This document shows positions 12,601-24,600 of a stretch of DNA of 64,000 nt, piece by piece (positions within the stretch are counted from its first letter, which is position 1; each line of letters begins with the position of its first letter). The position numbers were made by a program, and so were the translations under genes. Source of the DNA: Zygnema cylindricum. Taxonomy: Eukaryota; Streptophyta; Zygnematophyceae; Zygnematales; Zygnemataceae. The notes beneath the pieces were generated by a model. It did not search any database and was not told the DNA's origin. It saw nothing but the letters and a program-made list of their open reading frames with translations. Location: positions 375,185 through 439,184 of the forward strand of contig JBBHKE010002052.1 of NCBI GenBank assembly GCA_037447655.1, written 5' to 3'.

Positions 12601-13100
12601 TTAGGATTATAAAGTGCGTTTTGAAATTTGACAAGATGGAATTTCAAGTTACTGTATGCATCATGTACGGGTACACATAACTATATTGTACCTACGCTGT
12701 CAACTAGGATGATGTATTCACATGCTACTGGTAATTTTCGCACGTCGCTTTGTTGCTAAAAAAACTTACGCCAGTACAAACGTGGTGAGAAGCTCTAATA
12801 TCAACAATCCAATCATTTACAACAATATTTTTGTCAATAACGTTAATTTTGCATGGTATGTCTCCTTGAATCATGGTAACAAAAGTTCGAAAAGCATTAT
12901 TATTGTCGTCATCATAGTAGTCACCCTCCCCATGTAACTTCCCTAAACAAAGGAATTGATGTTCTTCTCTCCCTTGTCTTATTAAAGATTATAAAAAGAT
13001 TCTAAAATCTGTCGCAATTTCTCTCGGGTTGCGACCTCTTTTGCCAACGAGCAGGGACGTAATCAAATGATTAGGAATTTTTTTTAGTCTGAAGGTTGGG
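9650..13100 (-). pseudogene. decayed Ty1/Copia gag-pol (minus strand)
   Basis: Read on the minus strand, Copia polyprotein pieces appear in the correct order, broken by many stops and frameshifts. A protease-like piece with an ASHHVCTG motif is near 12,800. A GAG-pre-integrase piece (LWHHRL, GCDGCIKGKQ) is near 12,250-12,350. An integrase core with DLCGKI and VIIDDFNR lies near 12,080-12,170. An RT piece reads VGKGFQQKVGKDY at 10,780-10,810, then LKQGPRTWY and the YIDDFFMIF form of the YVDD active site near 10,430. RNase H (DSISSIAFAKDHVFYK) is near 9,680-9,820. Divergence is far greater than in the 53-59.5 kb Copia. No matching LTR pair was found. Confidence 0.85.
9677..9822. repeat. ~75-bp tandem duplication inside the decayed Copia RNase H
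   Basis: The block from TTATTTTGTGAAAAACATGA through GGAATAAATAGTCATGCA occurs twice in direct tandem (about 9677-9750 and 9752-9822) with few differences. Read on the minus strand it repeats the RNase H segment DSISSIA...AK.HVF. The duplication therefore arose after or during decay of this element. Confidence 0.8.
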
Positions 13101-14580
13101 AGATAGACAACCGCATACGTTTGTTCCACCTAGGGAATAAATCTCAAGTGGGTCGTTTTTATTCCTCTATAGGATTGGCATCGGGCTCTTGGTCGCTATA
13201 TTCTGCAAAATGGGCTTTTTCCAATTTATTTATAGAATCTCGGGACCTTTGATTGATAGAAATGGAAATTTAAACACAAGTTTTGCCGGAATAAACAACA
13301 GCTAAGTAAGATGGCAAATGACCACGCAAAGGTGGTCCAATCACATTCCATGTCCTATTATGTCAGATCTGGACATGCCGTTAAAATGAGGCTCCTATGC
13401 GTGCTATACTATCCCTCCATACTGTTCCACAAGATCCCAAACTACCTAAGCTACACTTAGGACACGTAAATATGCCAGTAGATCTACGACAATAGCTCCT
13501 CTATCCCACAACGTGGCTGCGTTTTGACATCTGCATGAAATCTTGTATACATACATTAATTTGGACTTAGGGGGAACGGATGGTGACATTCAGAAGGCAT
13601 CCCGTTCTATGTACAAGGAGTGATGACGTTGGGAAGTTGCAAAGTGCTCCTCCTAGCTTATCTTCTATGCCTTACCGTCCCTTTTGGTCAAAGGACATCG
13701 GCTTATCCTGTCACGGGGGTGTGGGGACTGGCCGAGCGGCTCTTACAACGTTGCAATTCCCATGCCACTTTTAGATTCCCATGTCGCCGTCAATTGGTGC
13801 CACGTCTCACTTCCCATGCAACTTCTAGATTCCCATGTTGTCGTCAATTGGTGCAGGTGTAGTAATCTCCTATCTACCATTCCCTGCATTCGTATATCCC
13901 ACTATCGTGGTTGCTTGTTCTTGGCATTGGTAGTGATTTCATTTGAGATTTGGGTATCTCCTTTCGGTATCGTCTAGTCAACCCCAAGAATTACAATCGG
14001 GTCACGAAATCTCCGAGCATGCATTCACCTCGATTTGCTAACATATATCATCACGGAGCTAGCATTGACCGTTCACCTCAATTTGGCAACACATAACAGC
14101 ACGGAGATATTATTGACCTTGGTCGCTCTGCTGTGTTGTGCTAATTTGTCGGTATCCCTTTTGTGCCAATGATGAGTTGGCATTTTCCGTTCGTCATTCC
14201 GATTCCTCATTCATTTTTGATTCCAATTGCCAAGGACTATCTCAAGCCCGATGCTTCAATTTTGTTTCTTGCCGCTGACTCCACCAAGGTGGCTATTCTT
14301 CCTGTTTGGGCGACTAGGGCCGTGGGAACAAACACCCCAAACCTTACTTGGACCCTGACCCCCAAACCATTCCCCCAAATCTATATCGCCCTATTGCCTT
14401 ACGTTTTACTTCAATCGAGAATTCATCTTTCTTAGCATTGACCAATTCCCCTTTACACATCTGACTCCCATGTGTTGAGCCATATAACTTGTTGCTTTAC
14501 AACAACAATTGCCCTCTATAACGATTTATCTTATTTCAACTATTTTGGCAATCCAAGAAATTTCTTTCTTTCTTGGACAT
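13101..14580. other. no gene seen; two small tandem duplications
   Basis: Two direct 54-bp units (13759-13812 and 13813-13857) share CCCATGCMACTTYTAGATTC and GTCAATTGGTGC. A second pair of about 50 bp (roughly 14,022-14,122) shares TTCACCTCRATTTG...CACGGAG. The overlapping plus frames (13580-13977, 14163-14435) have no recognisable domain. The rest appears unique and noncoding. Confidence 0.5.
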
Positions 14581-14584
14581 TGAT

Positions 14585-14825
14585 CTAATTCTCTTTAACA
14601 CCTATCTTTCCTATCTCTCCCTTGTCTCCTTTCTCCCCTCCTCTCTCCTCTCTTTCACCCTCCTCCCCCTCCCTTTTCTTTTTGTCCTCTCCCTCCTCTC
14701 GTTCCTCTTTCACCCCCTTCTCTCCCTCTAGCTCCTATCCCCTCCCTTTTTAAACTTTCCATGCTCCCTCTCCTCTCTCTCCTATCCCTCTTACTTCTCT
14801 CCCTCCTCTCCTCTCCCTTCTCCGT
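14585..14825. repeat. pyrimidine-rich (CTCCC/TCTCC)n tract
   Basis: About 240 bases of nearly pure C/T on the plus strand. The opposing minus frame (14655-15038) is Arg/Glu/Gly low complexity and not a recognised gene. Sequence from 14,830 to 15,920 is AT-rich and shows no gene, apart from a tiny (ATTTCCGC)3 run near 15,440. Confidence 0.75.
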
Positions 14826-16023
14826 TCTTAAGGTGATTGTGATCAGAAAGTGAGTGGTAGTTTTGGCATTGGCGAGGAGGTAAAAGCCCAAGCAAGGGAG
14901 CAATACAACGTAGCAGTCCTTGTTCAAATATTTCTCGATGGACCTACCGATTATCAAGTCGAGGAAAATAGGGTATAAAGGGATAGAAATAGGGTTTAAA
15001 ATGCGGTGAATTTTCGGACCAATTTGGGAGTTCGTCACGAATGTTCCAAATCGGCTTACCTAATTGAAGGCCGTGGTAAAAATAAAGCTTTTTGTATTCG
15101 ATGGCCTTGGTTTTTTATCCACTACGTAAAGTGATGCTTTAAAAATGTGGTACACACGATTAAAAAAACATGAGTAAAACATTTCGTAAGCACTTGACTT
15201 AAGTGAAACAATGTTAGTAGTCGAAATACGATTGACTCGTTGACGTAAAAGCCATACCATAAATCCTCCAAGTTATTTGTCTACTACAATACTAATAAGT
15301 ATGCTTGTACTATGAAGAAGTCATTCATGAATTTTTTTCTCATGTATTTCTTTCATCTTCAATATTGTCATCCAATTTTTGTCTCAAGGTGGATAACAAC
15401 AGAATGTAGAGTGTTGTATTCTTCCTATCGTGGCATTTCCGCATTTCCGCATTTCCGCATCGTAATACAAGGTGCTTACGTGTTAAAAGGCCGAAGGTAA
15501 ACATTTCTCCATCGACATTTAGGATATTCTTGTTTGATCACGATCACTACTCGAAGGCACACATATAAGCGCATCAAAATAAAATGTAGAGACTAGTTAA
15601 ATAAAATCAAAAAGGGTCAAGCCCACGCCATTCAAAAAATATCCTTCAATTGCAACTTAATACAATTAAACTTATAGAAACCGAGGAAAAAGTTCTTGGA
15701 GGTGTCTTTGATAATTATCCTTAAAAGGATTATATCGGAAAATACTCTTGCAACTATCGTCACACAGTAAACAAACAAAAAAAACAAACAAGCAAAACTT
15801 TGCAGAAAAAGCAAAAGAAATTGCCAAACACAGTTACTTGACTAACCTAAGACGTTACTACCTACAACCGGCAAATCAACCCCCAAGTCATACGCGTACT
15901 CAAATGCTTATAACTTAAGCATGGTTAAGTTATCTTTGTCTCCATTTGTTGTGTTTTTCAATCGGTATTGGTTCCAACAAAAACATCTTCCATTTCTTTC
16001 ACGTTCAAATTCTTACTTCCTCA

Positions 16024-16320
16024 ACAAAAGATGTGTACGAGGAGGTGGAGACGTTCAAGGAGGTGAGGGAGAAGGGGATCAACAAGGAGGGGATCGACGA
16101 GGAGGTGGGGATTTTGAAGGACGTGAGGTTGGAGGGAGTGGACGAGGTGGGGATTTTGAAGGAGGTGAGGGAGGAGGGGATCGACGAGGAGGTGGGGATT
16201 TTGAAGGACGTGATGTTGGAGGCGGGGGACGAGGTGGGGATTTTGAAGGAGGCGAGGGAGAAAAAATGGGACGAGGAGGTGGAGATTTTGAAGGCGGAGA
16301 AGGAAAATGAGAGGAATGAG
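16024..16320. repeat. GA-rich minisatellite, period about 42-45 bp with a ~87-bp higher-order unit
   Basis: Units of the form GACGAGGTGGGGATTTTGAA alternate with GACGTGAGG/GAGGTGAGG linkers. Three or more frames are open across the array. They give GGGDFEGG-type, EVGILKE-type and Ser/Pro-type repeats, as expected when a repeat free of stops is read in several frames. One plus frame (15946-16440) continues past the array for 40 residues without a domain, so a coding role is possible but unsupported. Confidence 0.7.
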
Positions 16321-16440
16321 GAGGCGGTTGTGGCTTCGCCACTACAAAAACATTTAGAGAAGAACATTTGCTGTCAGTCATATCAAGCAACCGATTTTTT
16401 TCTCGTTCCACAAAGCTTCTTTTTGACTAAATCAGGTTAA

Positions 16441-17613
16441 AAATGCGGTTGTCTTCCTACAAATTTTGGAAAAAAACAATTTCTGCATGTTTATTGAATA
16501 CTGTTGAATATTTTGGACAAAAGAACACCGAAAAATCCAAAAGAAGTTACAAGACCATAATATAATAAAAAATATACAGAGAATAACAAAAACCGATAAA
16601 ATGGGATACAAATTGATCCGAGGAACATTTGTTCAATAAAGAGTACAAAGTTGCAATGTTTGTCACAACTGTCAAGAAATTGACAACTAAATTTGGAAAA
16701 AGAACTGACAATCACCAAAAATCGCAAATATTCAGCACCCAGTGATTTATTTTGAGCTATTTCCTATTCTCTTGATTTTTCCCAGATGTTTTCAATGCAA
16801 CGCAACATCCATTTAGCAACAATATTGGAAATATCAATTTGCAAAAACACATTCGGCAATACAAATTGATTTTAATAAATGTAAGTCTTTCCCTTCAATA
16901 AGTTATCCAAAAGTCGGGTTTTAGAACCAGAATTGACATGCCAATTTCTATCAAACACAAAACTCAAAAGTGTTTCGTCTATGAAATTAGCAAGTGAAAG
17001 TTTACTTTGCAGAAAAACATTCCAGAATTTGAGTGGAGAATATTTGACATTCTGACATTCCATCCAGCTGTTTTGATGATTTCACACATTTAACGGCGGC
17101 TTAAGCATTTTGGTAATTTATTTGTTTGTCAGGCTTTGATGTATTCTTTTGACAATATCAAAAAGCAAACACGAGATTTTTTATTAGAAAATCAAACATT
17201 TTTTTTTGAAAATGGACCCTGAAATGTTTTTTAAGACGTTTTTTTTTCTCCGTCCACAAAGACGCGGAAGTAAAAAGTCTATAGGAGGTTTTGTGCACTA
17301 TAAAAAAATCCCACATGTTTGCATTTGCTTTACACAATAAGAAAAGGTTCCAAAATTTGCACGCATGCTAAAAAATTGAGGTGAATGTGTTATACACATT
17401 AAGGGCATATTATTTATCCTCAATTATATTTTGCATTTTAGACATGAAAGTGTCTCATTCATCAAAAATAAACTTCTGAATCACAAAAATATGTTTCGGT
17501 TTTTAATTCTTGAATAATTCATTGACCAAAAATTAGTGTCATGCATCAAAAAAATAACGTGAATATTTTACTCTTAAGAATTGAGCATGAGACTAATTAA
17601 ATAAACTAGTAAC
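16441..17613. other. AT-rich sequence, no gene seen
   Basis: Only short chance frames are present. No splice-bounded homologous exon was recognised between the minisatellite and the EGF-like exon. Confidence 0.5.
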
Positions 17614-17947
17614 CTGTTGTTGTTTAACACATTTCTCGTGAATCTTGCCAAAAGAAGACCTACATTGGCAAAGGAACTTGTTCCCTTGATTGTTGTACCC
17701 GTCATCGCATGCGCATGTACGTGAAATTCCGTTCGTGCCATTGGAGCAAATACCCTTTCCCCCACAAGGCCCTCCTACTTGGGTCGCATTGCAAAACGCT
17801 TTGCAAACGCTTTTGCTCCGTTGATTGTTGGATAAGCACCCAGATGGAAGGCTCGAGCCAAACAAGCAATTGGCACCCAACTCTTTACAGTTTGGGTGTC
17901 CATTACCTCTTTTAATCGGCCCGGTGAAGTAGTTGTTTGAAATAACA
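17614..17947 (-). CDS. EGF-like cysteine-rich protein, single internal exon
   Basis: On the minus strand an open segment of about 111 residues is bounded by a good acceptor (ATATTTACAG) and a donor (CAACAG|GTTACT). It is rich in Cys and contains CKELGANCLFG, VCKAFCNAT, GGPCGGKGICSNG and CACDDGYNNQGNKFLCQC, the spacing of an EGF-like module. Plants have secreted or membrane proteins annotated as Notch-like/EGF-domain proteins with similar modules, so an apoplastic location is inferred. No start, signal peptide or neighbouring exon could be recognised. It may be part of a larger gene, a duplicated exon, or a remnant. The open frame extends beyond both splice sites (17593-18006). Confidence 0.5.
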
Positions 17948-18713
17948 CTGTAAATATGGACCATATTTGTAAAAGGAAAACAATTCGGTAAGCTATGAAA
18001 ATCCATAACAGCACGTCACATGAACAAAATGTGTATAATGGCATGAACCTTGATATATAAACAACAAAATATAAGAAAGATATGTGTGGTAAAAATTCAT
18101 GTCTCTGACAAGAATTTGAATCTAGGATCTGTTTTAAACAAACGTGTTTACTAAATGAGAATTTGAAACGGGATATTTTTATTTCACTATACATGCCTAC
18201 TACACATAAAAATCTCAGTTGCTAGGTAAACTAATCAACCAATGATATCATTTTAGTCGATATGCATAAAATTTGTAGCTGACATTGACATTTTGTGGAA
18301 ATTCTTGAAAATGACTCTTATCTGAAAATTTTAACTATTGCACTACAAATGTTAACATCTAAATATTTAAAAGGTTAAATTTCATTTCTGAAACTAAAAC
18401 GTGAAGGGATAGAAATATGTTTATAAATATTGGTTACGATGTGCAGGTCTTTATTAGAGAATCATAATCATTATCATATACAAAGTGATGTACTAGTTTT
18501 GCAACAAAATATTTGTGTTTTGATCACGCTTTTGAAGCATACTAAACAATCAAAAATGGTAAACAAAAATCAATTCTTAAGCCCATTCAAACAAGAAATA
18601 AAACCTCCAAAAAAATAGAGGGAAAACTTGGACAATGGCATACTGCAATATTTACACAAAACAATGCTTTTGTCCACAACCCACTTTTCCCCCCGAACCC
18701 CATCCCCTCTTCC
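17948..18713. other. AT-rich sequence, no gene seen
   Basis: Only short chance frames are present. Any upstream exon of the minus-strand EGF-like exon would lie here, but none was recognised. Confidence 0.45.
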
Positions 18714-19117
18714 TAGTGTTGTGTATCGGGAAAAAACTTATCGCGATAAAACCGATACCGATTGGTATCGGTTATCGAACGGTTAGGGGTCCTAATATAT
18801 CGCTCGAGACCAACAAATTCCTTATCGGCGATACCTGGAAAAAATATAGTACGCTATACAATAGTACTTTCTAATATACTGTATTACATTTTCCACTAGA
18901 TAGAGCGTGGCATGCCAAGTATGTCAACCTGTTCCGTACTCTGCAAAACTGAAGAAATTAAGTTCAGTACAACGGAATAAACCATACACCTGTACGGTAT
19001 GAGTTGTCCAATTATCGCCGATAGTTATCGAAATCGTGATAACACCGGTACATCGATCACCAGCCAAAAAAAGGGGCATAGCGGTTATCGGCAAATGGCT
19101 ACTGATACTCAACACTA
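18714..19117. mobile_element. 404-bp nonautonomous hAT-type element, copy 1
   Basis: The termini are TAGTGTTGTGTATCGG on the left and the reverse complement of TAGTGTTGAGTATCAG on the right. They are flanked by an 8-bp near-perfect duplication, CCTCTTCC (18706-18713) and TCTCTTCC (19118-19125). An 8-bp TSD with TAGTGTTG-like ends is typical of the hAT superfamily. The interior is rich in TATCG and CGATA palindromes and encodes no transposase. It shares termini with the element at 25058-25874. Confidence 0.85.
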
Positions 19118-19125
19118 TCTCTTCC

Positions 19126-21506
19126 ACTATCACTAAACACAACTAGATTGATGTGCAACACAACCATCTTATCGTTGCTTCAAGTCAACGAGTCTTGTAG
19201 GGATATCAACAACAGCTAGATAGACGATGGAATTATTCCATTCAACTCATTCAAACAATTGAGTTTGATTGCTTTACTAAAAGATCAAGTGTTTCATGAA
19301 AGGACAAAATACATTGAGATTCAATGGCATTTTTTGAAGAATCTAGAGAGAGATAAAGAGTTAGAGTTCAACCATGTCATGTCCCTTGGAAATTAATATG
19401 CTTACAAATTCTTTTATTCTATTTCCTTGTCTCTTCTATTCCTCCATGTATTCCTTCAGCTGATTAATTCGTTATGTGTCCTACACAAAGCCATGATGCC
19501 TCCTAAATACTATACCAACAATGGCGCGACACGTGTGAGTGTGCGCCGCCAAAAAACCTCTTGAAAAATGCCACCTGTCCACGGATAAAACTAGAACACT
19601 CTAATATAAACTAGGGACTGAAGACATTGCAAAACGTCAAGCCAAGCGAAATTACTACACAAATCAACAGTAGTATCGTACTAAATCAGGCGTACAACAT
19701 TTCCAGACGAAACAACACATGCGACGCGAATGTGACGCGAAACAAACATACGAGTACTTTCGCGAAATTATAAGTGAAAGTACTTTCGCAATCTATTTTA
19801 AAAAGTACTGGAATCGAATTAAACCGATTCCGCGCTCTTACAATTCTTTCAATGAATTGTAATTTTTACTATTTACTGTTTACTGTTTACTTTCACTATT
19901 TACTATTTACTTTATACGGTTTACTGTTTACTATAAACTATTCATTATTCTTTATGTACTATTTACTCAATAACTATTTATTATTAAGTAGTATTTATTT
20001 TTATAATCGTTTATTGTTATTTGTTATTATAAATATATATTGCTATTGATTGTTATGACTATTAATTTCTATTTTTTTTTTTAACCATTTATTTTCAATT
20101 ATATATTATGATTATTTATAATAAATTAATAGAACATATAAATATAACTCCTTGATAATATATATTGAATATTTTAAATTAATCAATTGTTATTAATCTA
20201 TGCTAATATCTATTAAAATTACTACTTATAATTGTATGATTATATTTTATTTTATTTGATATAACATATATTGATTCAGATTCATAACAAATATTGTTAT
20301 TATCATCTACATTGATTTATTATTCTCCCTCCCTCTCCCTCTCTCTCCTTCACTTTCCCTCTTCCCCTCTCCCCCTCTCCCCCTCTCCCCCTCTCTCCCT
20401 CTCTTCGTCCATCTCCCCTTTTCACTCTCTCGCTTCCTCTCTCTCGGCCTCTTCCTTTGCCTCTGCCTTTCCTCTGTCTCTTCTGCTTTTAACCAAAGCC
20501 CTTTTTGGCTTCTCCAATTCCTGCTTCCTTCTCTCCCTCTCCCTGCCCTCCCTCTCCCCTTTGCTTAACGATTTTTGTTCAATTTGTATCTGTCACCCAG
20601 TTTTATTACTGATAAAATATTTGTTTGACCAACAACAGAATTATCAACACTAAAAAAGGTTTGGCAAACTCTAAGAAATTTTTGGAGTTGCTTTGTTGCG
20701 TCATGTTTCTCATCCAAAATTTTATTTTGAAGACAACTTTGCCTAGAAATGTCGTTTTAGAGACATTTTTTCATCTTTACAACTTTCTATTTTGGGTAAC
20801 AAGCAGCGCGAAAGAAAAAAAAATTAGAACGAAAGAAAAAGTGAAAAACCACCACAATGTTGAATCAGTAAATTGCACACTTGTTTGCTAAATCTAGTTA
20901 TTTACTCCATTTTCAACCATGGGTCCTCAGATTTGTCTGAATTCAGTTGTTTTAATTGCAGCCCTTGGCAAATTTTATTTCTACTCTCCCCGCCCCTCTC
21001 CCCCCAATTTTAGATTTTAATGGTCAGTTAATCATTTCAAGAAAAAATGGAGGTGATATACAATTTAGGGGCAAATATAGTGCTGAAAGTCCCACATATC
21101 CTTTTTCTGGGTCCTTTTCTTTGACTTGTCATTTCCTTTTCTTGTCTTTTTCTTTTCTTTTCCTTTCCTTTCCTTTTCTTTCCCTTTCTTTTTCCTTTTA
21201 TTTTGCTTGTCTTTTCTTTCCTTTCCGTTTCCTTTTCCTTTCCTTCTTCTTTTCTTTTTCCTTTCCTTCCCTTTTCCTTTCGTTCCCTTTTCCTATCCTT
21301 TCCTTCCCTTTTCCTATCCTTTCCTTCCCTTTTTCTTTTCCTTTCCTTCCCTTTCCCTTCCCTTTTCCTTTTCCTTTCCTTCCCTTTCCCTTCCCTTTTC
21401 CTTTCCTTCCCTTTCCCTTCCCTGTTCCTTCCTCCCCTTTCCTTCCTTCTCCTTGGTTTCTTGTTATTGCGCTGAAGTTTGTTTTCTAAATGTTTTTGAG
21501 GTACAG
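19126..21506. other. noncoding, several simple-sequence blocks; RCL1 upstream exons not found
   Basis: 19,860-20,010 is a degenerate (TTACTRTTTACT)n repeat, 20,010-20,300 is extremely AT-rich, 20,325-20,570 is C/T-rich, and 21,120-21,450 is (TTTCC)n. The N-terminal RCL1 exons should lie somewhere upstream of 21507 if the gene is intact, but I could not recognise one here. Confidence 0.55.
21120..21450 (+). repeat. (TTTCC)n polypyrimidine tract ahead of an RCL1 exon
   Basis: About 330 bases of TTTCC/TTTTCC/CCCTT units with almost no purines on the plus strand end some 55 bases before the acceptor at 21506. All three plus frames are open and read Phe/Pro/Ser, purely a property of the repeat. 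Confidence 0.9.
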
Positions 21507-21656
21507 GTACTCGTTTGAGATATAAACCCGGTGTAATCGTGGGAGGGAAACATATAGTTCACGATTGTGGTACAGAAAGAGCTATTGGATATTTTCTAGA
21601 AGCCCTCATTGTCCTCGGTCTCTTTGGGAAAAAACCCCTCTCTATAACTTTAAAAG
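21507..21656 (+). CDS. RCL1 exon a
   Basis: Encodes TRLRYKPGVIVGG through KKPLSITLK. The acceptor is GTACAG and the donor AAAAG|GTAAGAG. It begins and ends inside Gly codons (two bases of one at the start, the first base of the next at the end), so at least one upstream exon is required. Confidence 0.9.
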
Positions 21657-24600
21657 GTAAGAGATGTTTTTTCTTAAAAGAGTGAAAAGTAAGAAAAGTT
21701 GCAACTGTAAGAAAGTCATAAAAACAGATGAGAAGTTGAAACTAGAAGTCTAAAAAAGTAAATTTGGAATCACGTGTCATAAAATTGAAAGGAAAACAGC
21801 GAACAACAAAAACAGAAAAAAGAAAGCAACATCCAGACAAAATTGTGGTGGAAATGCTAAAAAAATTCCAAAAAAATATGAAGTTCCATTCAAATCGAAA
21901 GAAAAAAAAACAATTCAAGCTTGCCACAGACGAAATCCATAAAAGTAAACTTTTCCTTGTGACAGTTAATAAAAAGTCTTAAAAACCTTCCAATGTCTCA
22001 AAAATATATATATGAAAACTGAAAAATATGAAAACTGAAACCATGAAATCTGAAAATACGGAACTGAAATTTTGAAAGCCAAAAATATGAAAAACTGAAA
22101 TTACGAAAACTGTCCATCTATACTGTTAAACTGACTCTTGTTAGGATACAAACGCAGGTGTGACAAATGATGACAAAGATTTGACCGTTGATACTTTTCG
22201 GACGACCACTCTCCCTCTTTTAAAACACTTTGGAGTTCCCACCGAAGAATTGGAACTTAAAATAATAAAAAGAGGAGCCCCACCTCTTGGAGGAGGAGAG
22301 GTTCTTCTGAAAGTTCCCGTAGTACAATCACTCATGGTCCGTTTTTTTTCTTTTTGTTTTATTTTGTTTCAAGTTTTTCGCAGCTTTGTTTTTTGCTCAT
22401 TTAGATTTATTTTTTTAGTGCTGCTTTGTTTTCTTTTGCTTTTTTGTTTTTTTCTTTTTTTTTCTTGTTTTGGTTGGGGTTTTTATTAGCTGCGGTGTAA
22501 AATGTCGTTCAAGTTTTTTTTCTCTCTCCTTAACTTTCCAGATGAAAACTTAAAAAAAAACGGATTGATGTTGTTAATGTTTTTTTTTTTCAAACCTGAC
22601 CAGAAATTAACAGCCCTTTAAAAAACCCTAATCTCGCCTTAGTCCCACCTTTATTATTATTATTATTGTACCCCAAATTTGCCATTATCTTCAATCCAAA
22701 ATCACCTCATTTTTCACTCATTTTTCACTCAATTTCATTCATTTTCACTTAATTGTACTAATGCTTCACTCATTTTCACCCTATTCACCCATTTTTCACC
22801 GAATTTGACCTAATTTCACCCTAATTCACCCAATTTTACCCAATATCACCCAATTCCCATCCGACTTCACCAATTTTCACTTAATTTCACTCATTTTTCA
22901 CTCAATTTTCACTCAATTTTTCTCCTTTTTACTCAGTTTCACACAATCCTCACTATTCAGACTAATACACACTATATTCACCTCTACTCAGCCTCAAGTC
23001 TCCCCATATCCACTTATTACGCCCCGATTTCTAACCCAATTGTACCTAATTTTACCCATTTGTACCTAATTTTAACCCATTTTGCTTATATTTTTTCTCT
23101 CCTCCTCCTCTCCAGCCTGTCCATTGGATGGAAGAAGGAATGGTGAAAAGAATACGAGGAGTAGCGTATTCCACCCGGGTATCCCCTCAAATGTCCAGTA
23201 GAATGGTGGATTCTGTGAGAGGAGTACTTAATTCGTTGTTACCGGATGTATATATTTTTACAGACCACTATACAGGGCAAGAATCGGGCAGGTGAGAAAA
23301 TTTTGGCATTGGGCAGGTGGAAATATCTGGGATTGGGGAGGTGAGAAAAATTGGTATGGGGCAGGTGAGAAATTTTGGTAGTGTATCGAAAAGTTATTGC
23401 AAATTTAATGTGATGCATTTATCGTATGGAAAAGCCTTATATTTCATTTCTGCGACGTGGTATTGTGCACGAATAAAAGTTCGATACATGTAATATGCGA
23501 TACAGGGTATGTTTCTGTATATATATGAGTCATAAGTATACTGCTTATCGCTGTTAACATTAATGTGCTTTTTGGCCTTTAACTCATTTTTTTTCCTTCA
23601 CGGTTATCGGATTATTAATCCGACGGTTGCAATGGGGTAAAAAATTTCCTTCCGATTGGCAGGTTCCAAATGGAAATGGAACAGGTGTGCACAGAGAAAA
23701 GTTGATTTAAGTGGCGAAAAACATTAACGCTAATTGCAATTCACTATGTACTATACTACATTGCCCATCGTTATTACCGTTAAGGATTTATTAGTGTTAA
23801 CACGAAATTAGAGAATATAATACTAATTTCGTGCACAGAGACGTGGCAGATTTTAGGCCACTCCCTCAAATAGTGTTGTTAACACTTTTGTGATTTTTGG
23901 ATATACAAAGTCGCGACCGAGTTAATGTTATGAACTTTAATAACGATGTACTGAACTACCTGTACTGCAGCACCAGTCGACAGAAAAGGGACATGCGGAC
24001 AAAGAAATAGCTATGTAGCAAAAATGATTGTTCCACTCATAATCGTTTTCAAGAAAATGGTTACCTCAATTTAAAGCCTCTTGGATGTGAAATGTGCGAG
24101 TACGTTTTAGGCAGTCCACACTTTTTATGGTATCAATTTAAGTTAAGCATTTGCTTTACATCACCGGCAAAGAAAATTGAAAAAAAAAATAATCAATGTA
24201 ATCCACACTATATAATGTATTTTATACCAACAAAAATACATCCTACAAAATTCAATCCTATGCAATCTTATCATCGTTCCTGTCATTGTTGTAATTAGTG
24301 TGGAAAACACTGTTGTTATTCACACTAATTATGGTGATGGAAAGCTCATATCAAGAGAGTGGCGCTCTAATTTTCACTGTAATTTGTGTTCCGTAATTTT
24401 TTTGAATCCGGTTTTCAGGTCCCCCGGATACGGTGTGACATTGGTCGCGGAGACGACATCAGGATGTCTGATGAGTGCCAGCTGTGCAGCGGAGCCGTCA
24501 AATAGTGTGGATGAAGAAACAGAGGAGGACGGGCAAACAACAAAGTTTTTGCTGCCCGAAGATGTCGGGCAGCAGGCAGCGAAAGTTTTGGTTCAGGAGG

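Noticed and set aside
15921-16440. Gly-rich or Glu-rich repeat protein over the GA minisatellite
   Set aside because: Several frames on both strands are open simultaneously; no splice or start context favours one. Kept only as a repeat.
20956-21518. Phe/Pro/Ser-rich membrane-like protein
   Set aside because: All three plus frames are open through the (TTTCC)n tract; low complexity in the intron or upstream region of RCL1.
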